From Bacillota bacterium (GTDB lineage Bacteria; Bacillota; Clostridia; Lachnospirales; Bianqueaceae): a DNA stretch of 18,683 nucleotides. The position numbers and the translations under genes were made by a program. The number at the start of each line of letters is the position of its first letter. The stretch's first letter is position 1. The stretch spans positions 1 to 18,683 of the forward strand of contig JAFVHC010000092.1 of NCBI GenBank assembly GCA_017474705.1, read 5' to 3'. This document shows positions 6,256 to 14,477 of the stretch, piece by piece. The notes beneath the pieces were generated by a model that saw nothing but the letters and a program-made list of their open reading frames with translations, ran no database searches and was not told where the DNA came from.

Positions 6256-7130
6256 TGGCAACGACCCGGGAAATCCAGCTTAGGATCAAATCCGTCACCG
6301 GGACCCAGCAGATCACGAAAGCGATGAAGCTGGTGTCGACCGCTAAGCTGCAAAAGATCCGCGGCGTGCAGGAAGCGAACAAACCCTACTTTAAGTCTGT
6401 GTACGAAACCATGTGTTCCATCATAGCCGCGTCGGAAGACTGCGTGCGCAACTCGGCCTTGCTCAATGACGATATCAAGGCCGATGGGAAAGCGGCGTAT
6501 CTTCTGATCACCGGCGACCGTGGACTGGCCGGCGGCTACAATGCCAACATCTGCCGCCTGCTCGAAAGAAGCATCGAAGACAAGGAAAAAGCTTTGATCG
6601 TCACCGTCGGCAAGCGCGGCCGCGAGTATTTCACCCGCCGCGGCTACCAGATGGGCGAACACTTCGAGATCAGGAGCAGTCTGCCGAACTACAACGAGGT
6701 CAGCCGGATCGTAGACAGTTTTACAGCGCTGAAGACCGAAGGTACGGTCGATACGCTGTACGTAGTATATACGGCATTTATCAACACGATCAGTCAGAAG
6801 CCGACGATCCTCAAGCTCCTGCCCATCTCCACCGAGGAGATCCCGGAGCCGGAGGATAAGTCGAAGATGAGCATGATGAATTACGAGCCGGACGAGGACG
6901 AAGTATTGAAATACATCGTACCGAAGTACATCAGCGGCGTCGTATTCGGTTCGCTGGCGGAATCTTTCGCCAGTGAGGAAGGCGCCCGTATGACGGCGAT
7001 GGATTCCGCGACAGATAATGCGGAGGAGATCGTGCAGCATCTGACGCTCCAGTACAACCGGGCCAGACAAGGCCACATCACGCAGGAACTGACCGAGATC
7101 GTCAACGGCGCTGCCGCTCTTGAGCAATAG
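6255..7130 (+). CDS. atpG: F1Fo ATP synthase subunit gamma
   Basis: This 291-residue central shaft turns inside the alpha-beta hexamer and contacts the c-ring. The N-terminal helix (REIQLRIKSVTGTQQITKAM) and the C-terminal helix (SATDNAEEIVQHLTLQYNRA) are the conserved coiled-coil pair that forms the rotor. The middle Rossmann-like region contains LITGDRGLAGGYN, also typical. The start ATG 6255 overlaps the atpA stop by one base. GGGAGGT (6240-6246) lies just upstream, within the end of atpA. An insert at about residues 195-215, rich in Glu, Asp and Ser, looks somewhat longer than in well-known homologues. Confidence 0.96.
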   Translation: MATTREIQLRIKSVTGTQQITKAMKLVSTAKLQKIRGVQEANKPYFKSVYETMCSIIAASEDCVRNSALLNDDIKADGKAAYLLITGDRGLAGGYNANICRLLERSIEDKEKALIVTVGKRGREYFTRRGYQMGEHFEIRSSLPNYNEVSRIVDSFTALKTEGTVDTLYVVYTAFINTISQKPTILKLLPISTEEIPEPEDKSKMSMMNYEPDEDEVLKYIVPKYISGVVFGSLAESFASEEGARMTAMDSATDNAEEIVQHLTLQYNRARQGHITQELTEIVNGAAALEQ

Positions 7131-7162
7131 CCGTGATCAGTATATGAAGGAGGGAAAGACGC

Positions 7163-8566
7163 ATGCCTGACAACGCCATGCGCGGCAAGATCGTACAGAT
7201 CATCGGAGCCGTATTAGATATACAATTCAGCGCCGGACATCTGCCGGCCCTGTACAATGCTATTGAGATCCCCAAGCCGGATGGAAGCAAGCTGACCGTT
7301 GAGGTCGCCCAGCATCCCGGCAACTATATCGTACGCTGCATCTCCATGGGTTCCACCGACGGCCTGGTCCGCGGTATGGACGCTTTCGATACCGGCAGCC
7401 CCATCGCTGTTCCGGTCGGCACGAAGACGCTGGGACGCCTGTTCAACGTCCTGGGCGAGCCGATCGACGGCGGCGACCGTCTGGCGGAAGAGGAACACTG
7501 GTCCATCCACCGCAGCGCCCCGGCGTATGTAGAACAGTCCACCGATACCGAGATCCTTGAGACCGGCATCAAGGTCGTCGACCTGCTGTGCCCCTATTCC
7601 AAGGGTGGTAAGATCGGTCTGTTCGGCGGCGCGGGCGTCGGCAAGACAGTTCTCATCATGGAACTGATCCGCAACATCGCCACCGAGCACGGCGGATTCT
7701 CCGTCTTTACCGGTGTCGGCGAGCGTACCCGTGAAGGCAACGACCTGTATTTCGAAATGAAGGAATCCGGCGTCATCGACAAGACCACCCTGGTCTTCGG
7801 TCAGATGAACGAACCCCCAGGGGCTCGTATGCGCGTCGGTCTGACCGGCCTTACCATGGCGGAATACTTCCGCGATCAGAGCGGACAGGACGTCCTTCTG
7901 TTCATCGACAACATCTTCCGTTTCATCCAGGCGGGTTCTGAAGTATCCGCTCTGCTGGGCCGCATGCCGTCCGCCGTTGGCTATCAGCCGACGCTGGCGA
8001 ACGAAGTCGGCGCGCTGCAGGAACGCATCACTTCCACCGACAAGGGTTCCATCACGTCCATCCAGGCGGTCTATGTACCGGCGGATGACCTGACCGACCC
8101 GGCGCCAGCCACCACGTTCGCGCATCTGGACGCGACCACCGTTCTGTCCCGTTCCATCGTTGAGCTGGGCATCTATCCGGCAGTCGATCCGTTGGCCTCC
8201 ACTTCTCGTGTTCTGGATCCGAAGATCATCGGCGAGGAGCACTACAATACGGCCCGCGAGGTCCAGGCCATGCTGCAGCGTTACAACGAACTGCAGGATA
8301 TCATCGCCATCCTGGGTATGGATGAACTTTCCGAGGACGACAAGCTGACGGTCAACCGCGCTCGTAAGGTCCAGCGTTTCCTGTCCCAGCCGTTCTATGT
8401 TGCCGAAAACTTCACCGGCAAACCGGGCGTGTATGTACCGCTGTCCGAGACGATCCGCGGCTTCCGCGAGATCCTGGATGGCAAACATGATGAGATCCCG
8501 GAGAGCTATTTCCTGACAGCCGGCACGATCGATGAAGTCGTAAAGCGTTATACGGACGAAAATTAA
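7163..8566 (+). CDS. atpD: F1Fo ATP synthase subunit beta
   Basis: This 467-residue catalytic subunit has the Walker A motif GGAGVGKT at residues 155-162 with Lys161, the catalytic glutamate Glu187 in GERTREGN, and the Walker B strand DVLLFIDN at 243-250. The segment ADDLTDPAPATTFAHLDATT is the conserved loop region, and the length matches the family. The start is ATG 7163, eight bases after AAGGAGGG (7147-7154); a second ATG at 7178 in the same frame is less well placed. It makes ATP together with alpha and hydrolyses it in reverse. Confidence 0.97.
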   Translation: MPDNAMRGKIVQIIGAVLDIQFSAGHLPALYNAIEIPKPDGSKLTVEVAQHPGNYIVRCISMGSTDGLVRGMDAFDTGSPIAVPVGTKTLGRLFNVLGEPIDGGDRLAEEEHWSIHRSAPAYVEQSTDTEILETGIKVVDLLCPYSKGGKIGLFGGAGVGKTVLIMELIRNIATEHGGFSVFTGVGERTREGNDLYFEMKESGVIDKTTLVFGQMNEPPGARMRVGLTGLTMAEYFRDQSGQDVLLFIDNIFRFIQAGSEVSALLGRMPSAVGYQPTLANEVGALQERITSTDKGSITSIQAVYVPADDLTDPAPATTFAHLDATTVLSRSIVELGIYPAVDPLASTSRVLDPKIIGEEHYNTAREVQAMLQRYNELQDIIAILGMDELSEDDKLTVNRARKVQRFLSQPFYVAENFTGKPGVYVPLSETIRGFREILDGKHDEIPESYFLTAGTIDEVVKRYTDEN

Positions 8567-8578
8567 AAGGAGCGTGCC

Positions 8579-8995
8579 ATGGCGGAAACGTTTGAACTGA
8601 AGATCATTACGCCGGAGCGCATCATGTATACGAATCCGGTCAGCCGCGTGATCTTCCGGACGACGGAAGGTGAAATGGCTGTCCTGAAAGGGCATATCCC
8701 GCTGACGGCCGTCATCGAGTCCTGCGTTTTCCATGCGTTGATCATCGACGATAGTGGTAAAGAGCATGATCTGAAAATGGCGGTCCATGAGGGATTCGTC
8801 GAAGTCATGCCGGACAGAGTCACGCTGCTGACGGAAGCGGCGGAATGGCCTGAGGAGATCGATCCGGACCGTGCGGAGCGCGCAAGAGATCGTGCCCGCG
8901 GCCGTTTGGATTCCCATGCGCCGGATACCGATATGCGCAGAGCGGAACTGGCACTGCGCCGGTCGATGGTCCGTCTGGAAGCGATCCGGAAATAA
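8579..8995 (+). CDS. atpC: F1Fo ATP synthase subunit epsilon
   Basis: This 138-residue subunit links gamma to the c-ring and can inhibit ATP hydrolysis. The N-terminal beta-sandwich covers about residues 1-88 and includes EGEMAVLKGHIPL. The C-terminal helical hairpin follows, ending RRAELALRRSMVRLEAIRK. Residues 94-99 read IDPDRA, which fits the I(L)DxxRA motif linked to ATP binding by epsilon in Bacillus enzymes, so ATP-sensitive inhibition is plausible. The start is ATG 8579 behind AAGGAG. It is the last atp gene; a hairpin terminator follows within five bases. Confidence 0.95.
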   Translation: MAETFELKIITPERIMYTNPVSRVIFRTTEGEMAVLKGHIPLTAVIESCVFHALIIDDSGKEHDLKMAVHEGFVEVMPDRVTLLTEAAEWPEEIDPDRAERARDRARGRLDSHAPDTDMRRAELALRRSMVRLEAIRK

Positions 8996-8999
8996 AGCC

Positions 9000-9037
9000 A
9001 AAGTACCGCGGCTCTTTTGGGGACCGCGGGACTTTTC
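9000..9037 (+). terminator. Terminator at the end of the atp operon
   Basis: AAAGTACCGCGG (9000-9011) pairs with CCGCGGGACTTT (9024-9035) at 11 of 12 positions around a 12-base loop. The closing strand ends in a short T-run (TTTT). The T-run is short, so some transcription may pass through to hprK, before which I see no convincing promoter. Confidence 0.75.
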
Positions 9038-9074
9038 ATTCCTGTAAATCGGCATAAGAAAGGGGGAGATCGGT

Positions 9075-10028
9075 CTGTATTCCATATCCATCAAAGATCT
9101 GAGCGAACGGTTCAATCTGGAGAACCTGACGCCGGAACTGGATCTGACGGGAAAAGTGATCGCAAGCCGGGAGATCAACCGTCCGGCATTGCAGCTGGCA
9201 GGTTATTACGAGCATTTTGACTCAGACCGCGTGCAGTTGATCGGGCAGGTCGAGCACTCCTACCTTATGTCCTTGACGCTCGCGAAGCGCCGCCGCGTCT
9301 GGAAGAGCCTGCTCATGACCCAGCCGCCGTGCCTGATCATCTGTCGTGGGCTCACGCCGTTCCAGGAGCCAAATACCTTGAGTGTTGCTGTAGAGTGCGG
9401 CGTCCCGATCTTCCGTACGAAGGCGGCTACGACGGATTTCATGGCTGAGCTGATGCGTTATTTGAGCTATGAACTGGCACCACGCATCACCATGCACGGA
9501 GTCCTGGTCGATATCTATGGTGAAGGAGTCCTGATCCTGGGAGAGAGCGGCATAGGAAAAAGTGAGGCTGCACTGGAACTGATCCGCCGCGGACACCGCC
9601 TGGTCGCGGACGATGTGGTGGAGATCAAACGCATCTCCGACGTGGAACTTTTGGGTTACGGCCCGGAAGTGATCCGTCATTTCATCGAACTGCGCGGTAT
9701 CGGTATCATGGACGCGCGTCAATTGTATGGTGTTGAAGCCATCAAAACGGAGCAGACCATAGACATGGTCATCAATCTGGAACTGTGGAACCCCGATAAG
9801 CAGTATGATCGTCTGGGCCTGAATGAACGGACCATGAGCATCCTTGGCAATCCGGTCGTCTGCTATAACATCCCCATCCGGCCGGGCCGCAATCTGGCGG
9901 TCATCGCGGAGACGGCGGCCATCAACCACCGTCAGAAGAAGATGGGATACAACGCGGCGGAAGCGCTCAATCACCGCGTCATGGGCAATATCGCACGCCG
10001 CAGGCGTGAAAAAGATAACAATGAGTGA
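9075..10028 (+). CDS. hprK: HPr kinase/phosphorylase, probable CTG start
   Basis: HprK phosphorylates the regulatory serine of HPr and Crh when fructose-1,6-bisphosphate and ATP are high, and removes it when phosphate is high. The Walker A motif GESGIGKS is at residues 156-163, with the catalytic histidine in ITMHGVLVD at about 141. The C-terminal signature LRGIGIMDARQLYGVEAI is also present. The familiar N-terminus (YSISIKDLSERFNLE) lies upstream of the first GTG (9156), so a start there would lose 27 residues. In that frame the only codon well placed after AGGGGGAG (9061-9068) is CTG at 9075, six bases downstream; the frame is blocked by a stop at 9045. The protein would have 317 residues, close to the family norm of about 310. 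A CTG start is unusual, and a sequence error cannot be excluded. Confidence 0.93.
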   Translation: MYSISIKDLSERFNLENLTPELDLTGKVIASREINRPALQLAGYYEHFDSDRVQLIGQVEHSYLMSLTLAKRRRVWKSLLMTQPPCLIICRGLTPFQEPNTLSVAVECGVPIFRTKAATTDFMAELMRYLSYELAPRITMHGVLVDIYGEGVLILGESGIGKSEAALELIRRGHRLVADDVVEIKRISDVELLGYGPEVIRHFIELRGIGIMDARQLYGVEAIKTEQTIDMVINLELWNPDKQYDRLGLNERTMSILGNPVVCYNIPIRPGRNLAVIAETAAINHRQKKMGYNAAEALNHRVMGNIARRRREKDNNE

Positions 10029-10043
10029 TTAAGGAGGCATATT

Positions 10044-11000
10044 ATGATCTATGCAGGTATCGATCTGGGCGGCACCACGATCAAAGGAGCACTGGTTAGC
10101 GAGAATGGTGAGATCCTGATCCAGAAAGCGATCCCCACCGGCGGAGAACGTCCGCATGTGGAAGTCGTTACAGACATGGCCAATCTGATCCTTGAACTGA
10201 TGAGCACCTATGGCTGCGATCCTGAAGAAGTCGCTGCCGTCGGCGTAGGTTCTCCCGGATCGATCGATCCGGAAAACGGAGTCGTCGTAGAGGCCAACAA
10301 TTTCGCCGATTTCCGCAACGTCCCCGTGCGTGAGATCATGTACGGCATCCTGGATAAACCGATCTACGTCGACAATGACGCGAATGTCGCTGCGCTTGGC
10401 GAGAGTATGTTCGGAGCTGGAGAAGGTCAGAAGAACTGCGTCCTCTGCACCCTCGGCACCGGCCTGGGCGGCGGTGTAGTCATCGATGGCAAGATCTTCT
10501 CCGGTGCGTATCATGGCGGCACCGAATTGGGACATACGGTCATCGTGGCGGACGGCGAGCAGTGCACCTGCGGCCGTAAGGGATGCTGGGAAGCCTACAG
10601 CTCCGCAACGGCGATCATTCGTGAAGCTCGCACGGCGGCCGAAGCAGATCCCGAGTCCAAGATCCATGAAGTGTGCGGCGGCGATCTGAGCAAACTGAAT
10701 GCCAAGATGGTCTTCGACGCAGCCGACATGGGAGATGCTTCCGCGATCCGCGTCAAGGACGATTATATCAAGTATCTGGGCCTGGGCCTCACCAATATGA
10801 TCAACATCTTCCAGCCGGAAGTCATGATGATCGGCGGCGGCGTCTGTGCACAGGGCGAGAAACTGCTGAGCCCGCTGCGCAAGATCCTCGAGCGTGAAGT
10901 CTTCGCCGGCCAGTTCTACAAGATCAAATTCAGAACAGCGACCCTGGGCAATGACGCCGGTGTCATCGGCGCGGCCATGCTGGGCAAGATCAACGAATGA
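10044..11000 (+). CDS. glcK: ROK-family glucokinase
   Basis: This 318-residue cytoplasmic sugar kinase most likely phosphorylates glucose to glucose-6-phosphate. The ATP-phosphate motif DLGGTTIKGAL is at residues 7-17, and the catalytic Asp112 is in VDNDANVAALGE. The ROK zinc site is ELGH (161-164, with His164) plus Cys174, Cys176 and Cys181 in CTCGRKGC. The sugar-binding glutamate is expected in the same ELGH block. The start is ATG 10044 with AAGGAGG (10031-10037) six bases upstream. It lies 15 bases after hprK, and its stop overlaps the murB start. Glucose specificity is inferred from family and context; other ROK kinases use mannose or fructose. Confidence 0.9.
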   Translation: MIYAGIDLGGTTIKGALVSENGEILIQKAIPTGGERPHVEVVTDMANLILELMSTYGCDPEEVAAVGVGSPGSIDPENGVVVEANNFADFRNVPVREIMYGILDKPIYVDNDANVAALGESMFGAGEGQKNCVLCTLGTGLGGGVVIDGKIFSGAYHGGTELGHTVIVADGEQCTCGRKGCWEAYSSATAIIREARTAAEADPESKIHEVCGGDLSKLNAKMVFDAADMGDASAIRVKDDYIKYLGLGLTNMINIFQPEVMMIGGGVCAQGEKLLSPLRKILEREVFAGQFYKIKFRTATLGNDAGVIGAAMLGKINE

Positions 11001-11923
11001 TGAGTCTTCTGTCAGAGAGGCTGCAGGCGGTCCTCCCGGAGGAGCGCATCCTCGTGGACGAACCGCTTGCGGCGCATACCACATTCCGTATTGGAGGGCC
11101 TGCCGACTGTTTCTGTACGATCGAAAGCACTGAGGAACTGCAGAATGCGATTGGAGTGGCCCGTGATCTGGAAGTCCCATGGTTCATCCTTGGCCGCGGC
11201 AGTAACCTGCTGGTATCGGATGAAGGCTACCGTGGGCTGATCCTGCATATCGGCCGCGGCTTCGAGCAGGTGCACATCGAGGGAGAAACGGTCACGGCAC
11301 AGAGCGGCATCAGCCTGAGTGCTCTTGGCCGCATCGTGCTGGAACACAGCCTGGACGGTTTCAGCTTTGCTGCCGGGATTCCGGGATCTTTGGGCGGAGC
11401 GGTGTATATGAATGCCGGCGCCTATGGCGGTGAAATGAAAGATATCCTGGTATCCGCCCTCGTCATGGATCCGGAAGGCAGCTGCTTTATGCTTTCCAAT
11501 GAGGAGATGGGACTGGGCTACCGGGAGAGTGTTTTCCAACATCGGGACTGGATCATCCTGGAAGCGACGCTTAAGCTCAGAACCGGCGATCGTGACAAGA
11601 TCGAAGCGGACATGAAAGATCTGATGCAGCGCCGCTCTTCCAAGCAGCCGCTGGAATACCCCAGCGCGGGCAGCGTGTTCAAACGCCCGCCCGGATATTT
11701 CGCTGGCGGACTCATTGAGGAAGCGGGCTTGAAAGGCTTCCAGATCGGTGGAGCCAGGATCTCTGAAAAGCATGCGGGTTTCATCATCAACGCGGGAGAA
11801 GCGACGGCGGCCGACGTCGTGGCGTTGGTCCGCCATGCGCAGGATGTAGTGGAGCATGATTCGGGCGTGCGTCTGGAACCAGAGCTGAAGATCCTCAAAA
11901 ATGAACGTCTGATCCGGTTGTAA
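10997..11923 (+). CDS. murB: UDP-N-acetylenolpyruvoylglucosamine reductase (MurB)
   Basis: This 308-residue FAD enzyme reduces UDP-GlcNAc-enolpyruvate to UDP-MurNAc with NADPH in peptidoglycan synthesis. The FAD-binding part contains ILGRGSNLLVSDEG (65-78) and AGIPGSLGGAVYMNAGAYGGE. The proton-donor serine is Ser226 in GSVFKRP, and LKGFQIGGARISEKHAGFI is typical of type II MurB, which is common in Bacillota. Two adjacent in-frame starts exist, ATG 10997 and ATG 11000. The first overlaps the glcK stop as ATGA, so translation is probably coupled. MurB beside hprK is a known arrangement in clostridia. Confidence 0.95.
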   Translation: MMSLLSERLQAVLPEERILVDEPLAAHTTFRIGGPADCFCTIESTEELQNAIGVARDLEVPWFILGRGSNLLVSDEGYRGLILHIGRGFEQVHIEGETVTAQSGISLSALGRIVLEHSLDGFSFAAGIPGSLGGAVYMNAGAYGGEMKDILVSALVMDPEGSCFMLSNEEMGLGYRESVFQHRDWIILEATLKLRTGDRDKIEADMKDLMQRRSSKQPLEYPSAGSVFKRPPGYFAGGLIEEAGLKGFQIGGARISEKHAGFIINAGEATAADVVALVRHAQDVVEHDSGVRLEPELKILKNERLIRL

Positions 11924-11951
11924 AACAAGCGCCTTCGGAGGGTTTGGTCCT

Positions 11952-12887
11952 ATGTCTTTTTCCGGAGATGTGAAGCGGGAACTGTTGGAACACGTCGGGT
12001 CCGCCAGACATTGTCTGATCGCTGAGTTGTCGGCATTGGTCTGTGCCTGCGGCCGCGTGTCGCTGGATCCTCCCATGCTGGAGATCCATACGGAGAACGA
12101 AGTCCCTTATAAAAAAGCCTTTACTTTACTGCAGAAAGCGTTCAATCTCAAGTCGCTCGAAGAGCATCATGCGGAGGGCGGAGGATGGAGCCTGAGCGTC
12201 ACCCAGACGCCGGAGATCTACACCGTACTTTCCGCCTGCGGCCTGGTGCAGCGGACGGCGGACGGTTGGCTGTTGGAAGCCGCGCCGGAAGAGCGCATCA
12301 CCGAGCGATCCTGCTGCCGCAGAGCCTACATCCGCGGCGCGTTCCTGGGCAGCGGGTCGATCAACGATCCGAACAAGAACTATCATCTGGAATTCGTTCT
12401 GGAGCAGAAAGCTAAGGCAGAAACAATCAAACGATTGTTAGGAGAATTCGGGGTAGAGGCACATGTCCTCATCCGCAGACGATTCTCCAAAGATATTTAT
12501 GTTACATACTTAAAAGACGGCTCACAGATCGCGGACGTACTCAACATCATGGGCAGCCATGCGAGTCTGCTGCGGTTCGAGGATATCCGGGTCGTCAAGG
12601 ACGTGCGCAATCAGATCAACCGCCAGGTCAATTGTGAGGCGGCAAATCTGGACCGCATCGTCAGTGCGGCGGTCCGTCAAACGGAAGATATCCGGCTGAT
12701 CGAGGAACGCCTCGGGCTGGATACGCTGCCCAAAGGTCTCAGGGAGGTCGCCGAAGCGCGGCTTGCCGCTCCGGACGCCAGCCTGATGGATATCAGTATC
12801 CAGCTGGGCATTGGAAAATCCGGCGTCAATCACCGGTTCCGCAAACTGTTGGAGATCGCGGACAGTCTGCGGCAAAGCAAGTCATAA
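11952..12887 (+). CDS. whiA: WhiA, sporulation/cell-division-type DNA-binding protein
   Basis: This 311-residue protein has the WhiA layout: an N-terminal domain related to LAGLIDADG homing endonucleases (RAYIRGAFLGSGSINDPNK at about residues 117-135) and a C-terminal helix-turn-helix (SLMDISIQLGIGKSGVNHRF). In streptomycetes WhiA controls sporulation genes. In Bacillus it affects cell division and metabolism. It usually sits with rapZ (yvcJ), yvcK and crh/ptsH. Here rapZ and yvcK are absent between murB and whiA. The start is ATG 11952 after CGGAGGG (11936-11942). Confidence 0.94.
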   Translation: MSFSGDVKRELLEHVGSARHCLIAELSALVCACGRVSLDPPMLEIHTENEVPYKKAFTLLQKAFNLKSLEEHHAEGGGWSLSVTQTPEIYTVLSACGLVQRTADGWLLEAAPEERITERSCCRRAYIRGAFLGSGSINDPNKNYHLEFVLEQKAKAETIKRLLGEFGVEAHVLIRRRFSKDIYVTYLKDGSQIADVLNIMGSHASLLRFEDIRVVKDVRNQINRQVNCEAANLDRIVSAAVRQTEDIRLIEERLGLDTLPKGLREVAEARLAAPDASLMDISIQLGIGKSGVNHRFRKLLEIADSLRQSKS

Positions 12888-12908
12888 GAATCATTTGGAG
12901 GCACGATC

Positions 12909-13157
12909 ATGATCGAAAAGAATGTAAAAGTCAAGCTGCAGGAAGGTATGGAGGCAGCTGCGCTTCTGGTGCAGACGGCCTGCCAGTACAAGAGCAACAT
13001 CCAGATCCTGGCTGATGAGAAGACCGTCAACGCCAAGAGTATCATGGGCGTCATGATGCTGAGCATGGTCGAGGATGAAATGGTCACCATCGCGGCCGAG
13101 GGCGAAGATGAAGCGGAAGCCATCGAAGGCATCACCGCGGTTCTGTCCAGTAAATAA
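12909..13157 (+). CDS. Crh-like HPr-family protein lacking the active-site histidine
   Basis: This 82-residue protein has an HPr fold. It keeps the regulatory serine Ser44 in NAKSIMGVM, equal to Ser46 of HPr and followed by the hydrophobic residues that contact CcpA. The phosphotransfer motif GLHARPAA is replaced by GMEAAA, with a two-residue deletion, so His15, Arg17 and Pro18 are all missing. It cannot act as a PTS phosphocarrier. Like Crh of Bacillus subtilis, where position 15 is Gln and which is also encoded just after whiA, it is probably a regulatory target of HprK only. Its place four genes from hprK supports that. The start is ATG 12909 behind TTGGAGG (12895-12901). A normal HPr should be encoded elsewhere if the cell has a PTS. 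Confidence 0.9.
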   Translation: MIEKNVKVKLQEGMEAAALLVQTACQYKSNIQILADEKTVNAKSIMGVMMLSMVEDEMVTIAAEGEDEAEAIEGITAVLSSK

Positions 13158-13172
13158 ACGGAGGAAGAAACC

Positions 13173-14456
13173 ATGAACATCACACAATGGAAACAGCGTC
13201 TGGAAAGCGAAGCAGGCGCTGCATTGCTGACTCGCTTATACGGAGCGGAGGCGGTGGCAGCTCAGACGGAGCGCTATGAGACACTGTTGGATCAGTTCGC
13301 GTCAGATTTCGGGGACCAGGATGTTTCCATGTTTACTTCGCCCGGACGTTCCGAGATCGGCGGCAATCATACGGACCATAACAATGGCCGGGTCCTGGCC
13401 GCCAGCATCAATCTGGACTGCGTCGGTGTAGCCGCGAAAACGGAAGAGCCTGTTCTGGAATTTGTCAGCGTTACTTATGATCAGCGCATCCGCATCGATC
13501 TCAATGACATCGATTATAAAGAAGGAGAGACCGGCACGCTGCCTTTGGTCAAGGGCATGTTGAAGGGCTTCCTGGAAATGGGTCATAAGATCGGCGGTTT
13601 CAAAGCCTATATCACCAGCAACGTCATCAGCGCGGCGGGCATCAGCTCTTCCGAGGCCTTCGAAATGCTGATCTGCTCCATGCTCAATGCGTTCTATAAC
13701 GATGGTGCCATGGATGTGACTTCTTATGCGCACATTGGCCGTTACGCGGAAAACAACTACTGGCTGAAGGCTTCCGGTCTGCTGGATCAGATGGCCTGCG
13801 CGGTGGGCGGTCTGATCACCATCGACTTCAAAGATCCGAAACAGCCGGTCGTAGAACCTGTCGCCTTTGATTTCGCGAGCCAGCATTATGATCTGATGAT
13901 CGTCAATACAGGCAAGGGCCATGCGGACCTGTCTGCTGAATATTCCTCCGTCCCGGCCGAGATGAAGGCTGTGGCACAGTTCTTCGGCAAGGAAGTCCTG
14001 CGCGAGGTCGATCCGCAGCAGTTGGCAGACAATCTGGCTGCTGTCCGCGCGAAGACCGGTGACCGTGCCGTCATGCGCGCGCTGCATTTCTTCTATGAGA
14101 ACGAGCGGGTTCTGGATGAAGTCGAAGCTTTGAAGAACAATGATTTCCAGAAGTTCCTGACCTTGATCACCGATTCCGGCAATTCTTCCTGGAAGTGGCT
14201 GCAGAACTGCTACTACGGAGCAGAAGAGCAGGGCATCACAGTGGCGCTGGCCTATACGGAGCTGTTCCTGCGCGCGAAGGGTGTAGGCGCCTGCCGCGTC
14301 CATGGCGGTGGCTTTGCAGGCGTCATCATGGCGATGATCCCATCAACATTGGGAGCGGAATACACCGCCTATATGGAAGGCCTCCTGGGCAAGGGCAACG
14401 TATATCGCATGAGCATCCGCCCCATCGGTGCGGTCTGCCTGGATGGCATGCTATGA
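13173..14456 (+). CDS. galK: Galactokinase-like GHMP kinase
   Basis: This 427-residue GHMP-family sugar kinase has motif 1 GRSEIGGNHTDHNNG at residues 58-72, motif 2 AGISSSEAFE at 155-164, the catalytic-base aspartate Asp205 in GLLDQMA, and motif 3 ACRVHGGGFAG near the C-terminus. Galactokinase makes galactose-1-phosphate from galactose and ATP. In classical enzymes motif 1 reads GRVNLIGEHTDYN; here the glutamate before His is replaced by Asn (GGNHTDHN), a form I recall from clostridial galactokinases. The start is ATG 13173 with GGAGGA (13160-13165). It follows the crh-like gene by 15 bases and closes the transcription unit. No galT or galE is nearby, so the exact sugar is less certain. Confidence 0.85.
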   Translation: MNITQWKQRLESEAGAALLTRLYGAEAVAAQTERYETLLDQFASDFGDQDVSMFTSPGRSEIGGNHTDHNNGRVLAASINLDCVGVAAKTEEPVLEFVSVTYDQRIRIDLNDIDYKEGETGTLPLVKGMLKGFLEMGHKIGGFKAYITSNVISAAGISSSEAFEMLICSMLNAFYNDGAMDVTSYAHIGRYAENNYWLKASGLLDQMACAVGGLITIDFKDPKQPVVEPVAFDFASQHYDLMIVNTGKGHADLSAEYSSVPAEMKAVAQFFGKEVLREVDPQQLADNLAAVRAKTGDRAVMRALHFFYENERVLDEVEALKNNDFQKFLTLITDSGNSSWKWLQNCYYGAEEQGITVALAYTELFLRAKGVGACRVHGGGFAGVIMAMIPSTLGAEYTAYMEGLLGKGNVYRMSIRPIGAVCLDGML

Positions 14457-14477
14457 GCCTTAAGATCGTATCATTTG

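Noticed and set aside
4744..6261. A 505-codon open frame on the minus strand opposite atpA
   Set aside because: It mirrors the strongly conserved atpA gene, has no family motifs and no ribosome-binding site; codon bias in the real gene keeps the opposite frame open.
6012..7127. A 371-codon open frame on the minus strand opposite atpG
   Set aside because: Same reason: it shadows a clear conserved gene.
9033..9058. Promoter for hprK just after the atp terminator
   Set aside because: The best -35/-10 pair (TTTTCA and CATAAG) has a 14-base spacer and poor boxes; readthrough is as likely.
7214..9178. A 654-codon open frame on the minus strand across atpD, atpC and the start of hprK
   Set aside because: It crosses three genes and a terminator, with no recognisable domain; it is a by-product of the GC-rich codon use.
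9156..10028. hprK starting at GTG 9156
   Set aside because: It would remove 27 residues of the conserved N-terminal domain and has no good ribosome-binding site.
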